NCBI GenBank assembly: GCA_031287505.1
Contig: JAITSW010000205.1
Span: forward strand, 1-8,162
From: Propionibacteriaceae bacterium
Lineage (GTDB): Bacteria > Actinomycetota > Actinomycetes > Propionibacteriales > Propionibacteriaceae
Direction: 5' to 3'
Length of the DNA: 8,162 nt
Shown: in pieces, positions 6,275-8,162 of the stretch
Layout: each line of letters starts with the position of its first letter
Position numbering within the stretch: the stretch's first letter is position 1
Program-made: the position numbers and the translations under genes
The notes under the pieces: model-generated
Seen by the model: only the letters and a program-made list of their open reading frames with translations
Told to the model about the DNA's origin: nothing
Databases searched by the model: none

Positions 6275-6433
6275 TATCGCGACCCAGCAACTCTCCGAGC
6301 TAGACTCCGACGCCGCGAAGCCGACTTGGACGCTTAGTATCGCGACCCCAGCCGCACCACTATTTTCCGTTAGCTTCCAGAATTCCAGGCTATGCCACTA
6401 CGACCTAGACGCTTAGTATCGCGACCCCAGCAA
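6254..6433. repeat. Three direct repeats of the trxA 3' end fused to the tRNA-Arg 3' end
   Basis: Copy 1 (6254-6290) covers the last six codons and stop of trxA plus GTATCGCGACCC-AGCAA. Copy 2 (6317-6352) and copy 3 (6402-6433) repeat it. All share GACGCTTAGTATCGCGACCC. Copy 3 runs into the real tRNA-Arg gene, so its GACCCCAGCAA is the end of the acceptor stem and part of the T arm; copies 1 and 2 therefore each carry a detached piece of tRNA 3' end (copy 1 lacks one C). In copy 2 CTA is replaced by TTG, both Leu. The segments between copies (6291-6316 and 6353-6401) are unrelated. In copy 3 the stop is only 5 bp from the tRNA, perhaps the original arrangement. Confidence 0.9.
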
Positions 6434-6494
6434 GAATCGAACTTGCGACACAGAGTTTAGGAAACTCCTGCTCTATCCCCTGAGCTATGGGGCC
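6422..6494 (-). tRNA. tRNA-Arg (anticodon CCT)
   Basis: Read on the minus strand, the 73-nt gene folds as a complete cloverleaf. The acceptor GGCCCCA pairs with TGGGGTC (one G-T), the D arm is GCTC..GAGC, and the anticodon stem GGAGT/ACTCT holds the loop TTCCTAA, giving anticodon CCT, which reads AGG. The variable loop has 5 nt, and the T arm is GCAAG-TTCGATT-CTTGC. The discriminator is G, and CCA is not encoded. The 3' end lies in copy 3 of the repeat shared with trxA. Confidence 0.97.
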
Positions 6495-6504
6495 GTGCGG
6501 GACT

Positions 6505-6510
6505 ATCTTA
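6505..6510 (-). promoter_or_regulatory. Candidate -10 element of tRNA-Arg
   Basis: TAAGAT on the minus strand lies 10 bp before the mature tRNA 5' end, a spacing that gives a short leader as is usual for tRNA genes. No good -35 is visible at 16-18 bp. Confidence 0.4.
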
Positions 6511-6538
6511 GCGGCTTCGCCCCAGGCCGATACTGCCC

Positions 6539-6544
6539 TAAACT
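6539..6544 (+). promoter_or_regulatory. Candidate -10 element giving a leaderless transcript
   Basis: TAAACT ends 6 bp before ATG 6551, so transcription would begin at or within a base or two of the ATG. TTCGCC (6516-6521), 17 bp upstream, is a weak -35. The absence of a Shine-Dalgarno before this ATG agrees with leaderless translation, which is common in actinobacteria. Confidence 0.4.
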
Positions 6545-6550
6545 CTGCTT

Positions 6551-6985
6551 ATGGGTGAAGCCGAATCTAGATTGGTGCCGAAGTCTTTGTCTTGGTTCGC
6601 GGTGCTTTTTCAAGCATTGGCGGGAAAACAGCCGCTCGCTGCTGAAGAGCTGCCTTCTGCCGGGAACGACGCAAACCAGCTAGCCGGGCTAGACGAAACC
6701 CTCGCAACCCTCGCCATCGAGCTGGGGAAAGCTGGCTGGCCCGTCGCTCGAATCCGCGCCCATGCCCTTGCCCGGCTGGTAGCTGGGGAAAGCTGGCCGC
6801 ACCCGGTCGATCTGTCGTTGGTGCGGGCTGTCGGCCCAGCCCGCTACGCCGCTGCCCTAGAATCTGCTCGGCGCACGCTGGGCTTGTGGACGCTCACCGA
6901 ACTCCCACCCAGCACCCGCACCGACTTAAACGCTGACGAACGTCGCCTATTGGCCGATGTGCCCACCCACCACGGGGTGGGCTAA
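6551..6985 (+). CDS. Hypothetical protein, family not recognised
   Basis: A 144-residue soluble protein without signal peptide or membrane segment. It is rich in Ala, Leu, Arg and Trp and looks helical, for example in TLAIELGKAGWPVARIRAHA (residues 53-72) and ARYAAALESARRTLGLW (97-113). The composition and charge pattern look like a real folded protein rather than a shadow frame, but I cannot name a family. There is no Shine-Dalgarno; a -10-like TAAACT sits so close that a leaderless message is likely. A 16-bp sequence, AGCTGGGGAAAGCTGG, occurs twice in the gene (6720-6735 and 6781-6796) in different reading frames. The last codons form a perfect 8-bp hairpin. The gene is isolated, divergent from tRNA-Arg and followed by repeat-rich DNA. 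Confidence 0.65.
   Translation: MGEAESRLVPKSLSWFAVLFQALAGKQPLAAEELPSAGNDANQLAGLDETLATLAIELGKAGWPVARIRAHALARLVAGESWPHPVDLSLVRAVGPARYAAALESARRTLGLWTLTELPPSTRTDLNADERRLLADVPTHHGVG
6961..6982 (+). terminator. Hairpin overlapping the end of the 144-aa hypothetical gene
   Basis: GCCCACCC (6961-6968) pairs perfectly with GGGTGGGC (6975-6982) across a 6-nt loop, directly before the TAA stop (6983-6985). No U tract follows, so termination is uncertain. A degenerate relative lies at 7017-7041. Confidence 0.4.
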
Positions 6986-7053
6986 GCGCGCCGCTGCGGC
7001 TGTCTTCAAGACCACTGTGCCTACCTGCCACGGGGTTAGGCGTGACAAGCTAT

Positions 7054-7120
7054 ACGTCCCATTACCACGTTCTCCAAATTCGGCGTTGCAATGATCCCAG
7101 AATCCGCCACGTCCCATTAC
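7054..7120. repeat. 12-bp direct repeat ACGTCCCATTAC, two copies
   Basis: Exact copies lie at 7054-7065 and 7109-7120, with 43 bp between them. The flanks of the two copies differ. No coding or promoter role is evident. Confidence 0.8.
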
Positions 7121-7129
7121 TACTGTGAG

Positions 7130-7290
7130 AGTGTGTCTTAGGCGGGGATCCCCCTGCCACTCGGGTCGACAGTGAGGTGGAGGCGCTTGACTAGGTGTGT
7201 CTTGGTTGGGGCTCCCTGCTGCACGGGAGCGACGCCGAGCCTCCGAGTTGACAGCGGTGTGTCTTGGGAAGGGATCCCCTGCCGCACGGG
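7130..7290. repeat. Three-unit degenerate tandem array, period 62-64 bp
   Basis: Units at 7130-7165, 7194-7227 and 7256-7290 each start GTGTGTCTT and continue with a GGGATCCC-like palindrome and a TGCCGCACGGG-like end. The first contains the perfect palindrome GGGGATCCCC (7144-7153). The two intervals (7166-7193 and 7228-7255) are both 28 bp and share a TTGAC near their right ends. On the minus strand one frame gives related peptides: VRQGIPSQDT, VQQGAPTKTH and GRGIPA followed by a stop. Confidence 0.85.
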
Positions 7291-7301
7291 GGAAGGTGGA
7301 A

Positions 7302-7490
7302 CTAGGGCGGAGCCGGTGCAATCGTCGCGCAACTGGGATCGGCGGCTATTGCCTGCTGAACGGCCAGCAACCCGGTGAATACCGCTAGCGCTGCGCAGAG
7401 CGCAGCCAGCAACCGTCGTTGCCTAAAGAGGGTTTTCCGCAATGACAAGAGTGCCTTTTTTCTGTTCACATAATCAGTTATGCCGCACAA
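7302..7490 (-). pseudogene. Truncated ORF with N-terminal membrane/signal segment, possible remnant of a SAF/CpaB-like gene
   Basis: This 62-residue reading frame has a basic N-terminus (RKTLFRQRR, 18-26), a hydrophobic helix (27-44, LLAALCAALAVFTGLLAV) and a short tail that stops at APAPP. The RRLLAALCAAL start resembles the membrane anchor of actinobacterial SAF-domain (CpaB-like) proteins, which I recall as frequent neighbours of fmdB. Normal SAF proteins have roughly 200 residues. Downstream DNA in other frames has SAF-like fragments (PPIPVARRL, and RRLGVAPVQQGAPTKTHLV near 7192-7248), as expected after frameshifts. The start is unclear: the ATG at 7490 lacks a ribosome binding site, and TTG codons within the ORF are possible. 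It could instead be a genuine tiny secreted protein. The pseudogene reading is inference. Confidence 0.33.
7390..7406. other. Perfect 7-bp inverted repeat with 3-nt loop
   Basis: GCTGCGC (7390-7396) and GCGCAGC (7400-7406) flank AGA. It falls within the Ala-rich hydrophobic stretch of the truncated minus-strand ORF and may simply reflect Ala/Leu codons, so no function is assigned. Confidence 0.4.
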
Positions 7491-7528
7491 ATGCCCTAAA
7501 TCGCCAAGTTTTGCGAAAAATCAGAAAG

Positions 7529-7548
7529 CTGTGGATAACTTTCCACAG
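7529..7548 (-). terminator. Terminator-like hairpin after the FmdB gene, containing a DnaA-box sequence
   Basis: CTGTGGA (7529-7535) and TCCACAG (7542-7548) form a perfect 7-bp stem with a 6-nt loop, beginning 12 bp after the FmdB stop in the minus direction. It is followed on that strand by CTTTCTGATTTTT, a U-rich tract typical of intrinsic terminators. The same bases include TGTGGATAA (7530-7538), the exact complement of the DnaA-box consensus TTATCCACA. Confidence 0.65.
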
Positions 7549-7560
7549 GAGGGAAAGGCG

Positions 7561-7887
7561 TTATCCGGTAGCGGCAGCGGCAGCAGGCTTAGCAGCATCG
7601 GAACTCGGCTTTGGATCAGCCTTGACTGGCTCGTCCGGCTTCGTCTCTGTGGAAGTCGCAGTTTCAGCGGCAGTAGAAGCGGCAGGGGTGGCTGCGGCCG
7701 TCTTGTCTTTTGAGCGCGAATCTGTGGCGTAAAACCCGGAACCCTTGAAAACCACCCCGACAGCGCTGTAAACCTTGCGCAACTCTCCCCGGCATTGCGG
7801 GCAAATCGTCAATGGCTCGTCAGAGAAACTCTGCACCACCTCCAAATCAGCGTCACATTCTCGGCACTTGTATTGGTAGGTCGGCAT
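7561..7887 (-). CDS. FmdB family zinc-ribbon protein
   Basis: A 108-residue protein. Residues 1 to about 55 are the FmdB/CxxC_CxxC regulatory domain: it starts MPTYQYKCREC, has zinc-ligand pairs C8/C11 and C29/C32 (CPQC), and ends in the characteristic VGVVFKGSGFYATDSR (43-58). The family is named from a putative regulator of formamidase genes, but its role is unknown in most bacteria. From about residue 59 on, a low-complexity tail rich in Ala, Lys, Thr, Pro and Glu follows and is probably disordered; similar tails occur in actinobacterial members. The start is well supported by GAGGAA 6 bp before the ATG. A terminator-like hairpin follows the stop. Upstream, 275 bp to the window edge show no intact gene, so its usual operon partner is not visible. 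Confidence 0.92.
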   Translation of the reverse strand: MPTYQYKCRECDADLEVVQSFSDEPLTICPQCRGELRKVYSAVGVVFKGSGFYATDSRSKDKTAAATPAASTAAETATSTETKPDEPVKADPKPSSDAAKPAAAAATG

Positions 7888-7926
7888 CAGTTTCCTCTAG
7901 ATCTGGACGGTTTTGGACCGCCTTCC

Positions 7927-7932
7927 ATATTA
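7927..7932 (-). promoter_or_regulatory. Candidate -10 element of the FmdB gene
   Basis: TAATAT on the minus strand lies 39 bp before the FmdB ATG, leaving a leader of about 32 nt that includes the ribosome binding site. No good -35 (AGCGTG at 7950-7955) is present, so the call rests on the -10 alone. Confidence 0.35.
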
Positions 7933-7992
7933 GCGCGCTCGTAAACCCCCACGCTGGCTACCTCATTTTTGAGCCTGAACCAAAGGTCTTCC

Positions 7993-8094
7993 CCGTGGCT
8001 AGAAGCTCCAATAACCCAGTTCCAACACCTCACGCCCGGGATAACGCTGGGGAATGCCGTGGCTAGCAGCTCCAATAACCCAGTTCCAACACCT
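7993..8094. repeat. 38-bp direct repeat, two copies, 26 bp apart
   Basis: Copies at 7993-8030 and 8057-8094 match at 37 of 38 positions; the one difference is A at 8003 and C at 8067. Each starts CCGTGGCTAG, contains CAATAACCCAGTTCC and ends CAACACCT. The 26 bp between them and the flanks are unrelated. No third copy follows before the window ends at 8162. Confidence 0.95.
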
Positions 8095-8162
8095 GGTTGC
8101 CCCGGCACGCGAAAGCGATGTGTCAGCTATCTGCGAACCACTGGCTGACCCCACGTCCGCAA

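Larger units (their letters stand above)
6986..7301. other. Repeat-rich region without an intact gene
   Basis: I see no defensible intact gene in this stretch of about 316 bp. It contains the odd palindrome GTCTTCAAGAC (7002-7012), a second near-palindrome (7017-7041), a 12-bp direct repeat ACGTCCCATTAC (7054-7065 and 7109-7120) and a three-unit array (7130-7290). Minus-strand reading frames run through it, but their proteins are largely translated repeats. Some stretches resemble fragments of a SAF/CpaB-like protein, such as RRLGVAPVQQGAPTKTHLV read from about 7248 down to 7192, so the region may be a decayed gene. Confidence 0.6.
7888..8162. other. Intergenic region upstream of FmdB, no gene identified
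   Basis: Apart from the FmdB promoter candidate and the 38-bp direct repeat I see nothing definite. A minus-strand frame (8108 to 7887) reads through the repeat and abuts the FmdB start, but its protein has the repeated GVGTGLLELLAT-type sequence only because of the DNA repeat and looks non-coding. Confidence 0.6.

Noticed and set aside
6275..6421. Integrase, transposase or other mobility gene between the trxA/tRNA repeats
   Set aside because: The intervals are only 26 and 49 bp and cannot code for one; none is found elsewhere in the window.
7130..7290. CRISPR array from the 34-36 bp units with 28-bp intervals
   Set aside because: Units are far too diverged from each other, the intervals share TTGAC and similar ends, there are only three units and no cas gene is present.
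6947..7321. 124-aa minus-strand protein through the repeat region
   Set aside because: It begins at a TTG, consists largely of translated repeats, and overlaps the end of the 144-aa gene; at most it contains fragments of a decayed gene.
7529..7548. Replication origin at the DnaA box
   Set aside because: Only one perfect box, no cluster, no AT-rich unwinding region, and no dnaA or dnaN nearby; the palindrome is better explained as a terminator.
7442..7732. Plus-strand reading frame opposite the FmdB tail
   Set aside because: It is a shadow of the Ala/Thr-rich codons of FmdB, and nothing in it resembles a protein family.
7993..8094. CRISPR array from the 38-bp repeat with a 26-bp interval
   Set aside because: Only two copies, no third in the remaining 68 bp, and no cas gene nearby.

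Overview
The window looks like a chromosomal segment from a moderately GC-rich actinobacterium. The main reasons are a long-form cold-shock protein followed by DUF3027, DUF2530 and an AzgA-type purine permease (a neighbourhood I recall from actinobacteria), an FmdB zinc-ribbon protein with an Ala/Lys/Pro tail, and several genes without Shine-Dalgarno sequences. The short, repeat-rich intergenic regions would fit the Actinomycetaceae, but that narrower placement is a guess.

Layout. Positions 1-162 hold a 22-bp tandem repeat that enters from the left edge. It lies against the 3' end of a minus-strand cation diffusion facilitator (CDF) gene (167-1072). Next on the minus strand is an unrecognised gene for a proline-rich protein with a C-terminal membrane domain (1175-2248). 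A plus-strand pair follows, csp (2356-2742) and a DUF3027 gene (2745-3515). It meets a convergent DUF2530 membrane-protein gene (3512-3817) whose stop codon overlaps by 4 bp. The purine permease (3857-5323) is divergent from DUF2530 and ends in a strong hairpin. Two plus-strand genes follow: a small secreted or anchored Ser/Pro-rich protein (5422-5757) and a thioredoxin (5903-6274).

From 6254 to the right edge the window looks like accessory or eroding DNA. The last codons of the thioredoxin gene, its stop, and the 3' end of the convergent tRNA-Arg(CCT) occur three times within 180 bp, like duplicated junction or attachment-site scars. A compact divergent promoter region (6495-6550) separates the tRNA from an orphan 144-aa gene that looks leaderless. 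The stretch 6986-7490 contains no intact gene I can defend. It holds paired hairpins, a 12-bp direct repeat, a three-unit degenerate array, and a truncated membrane/secretion-type ORF that may be the remains of a SAF/CpaB-like gene behind fmdB. The FmdB gene (7561-7887, minus) ends at a hairpin that also contains a perfect DnaA-box 9-mer. Upstream of it lies a 38-bp direct repeat in otherwise empty DNA.

Functionally the intact genes are mostly housekeeping: metal efflux, RNA chaperoning, purine uptake, thiol redox and a tRNA. No defence system, prophage, integrase or transposase gene is visible. The unusual content is the repeat structure, mainly at the thioredoxin/tRNA junction and in the 7.0-7.5 kb and 8.0 kb regions.
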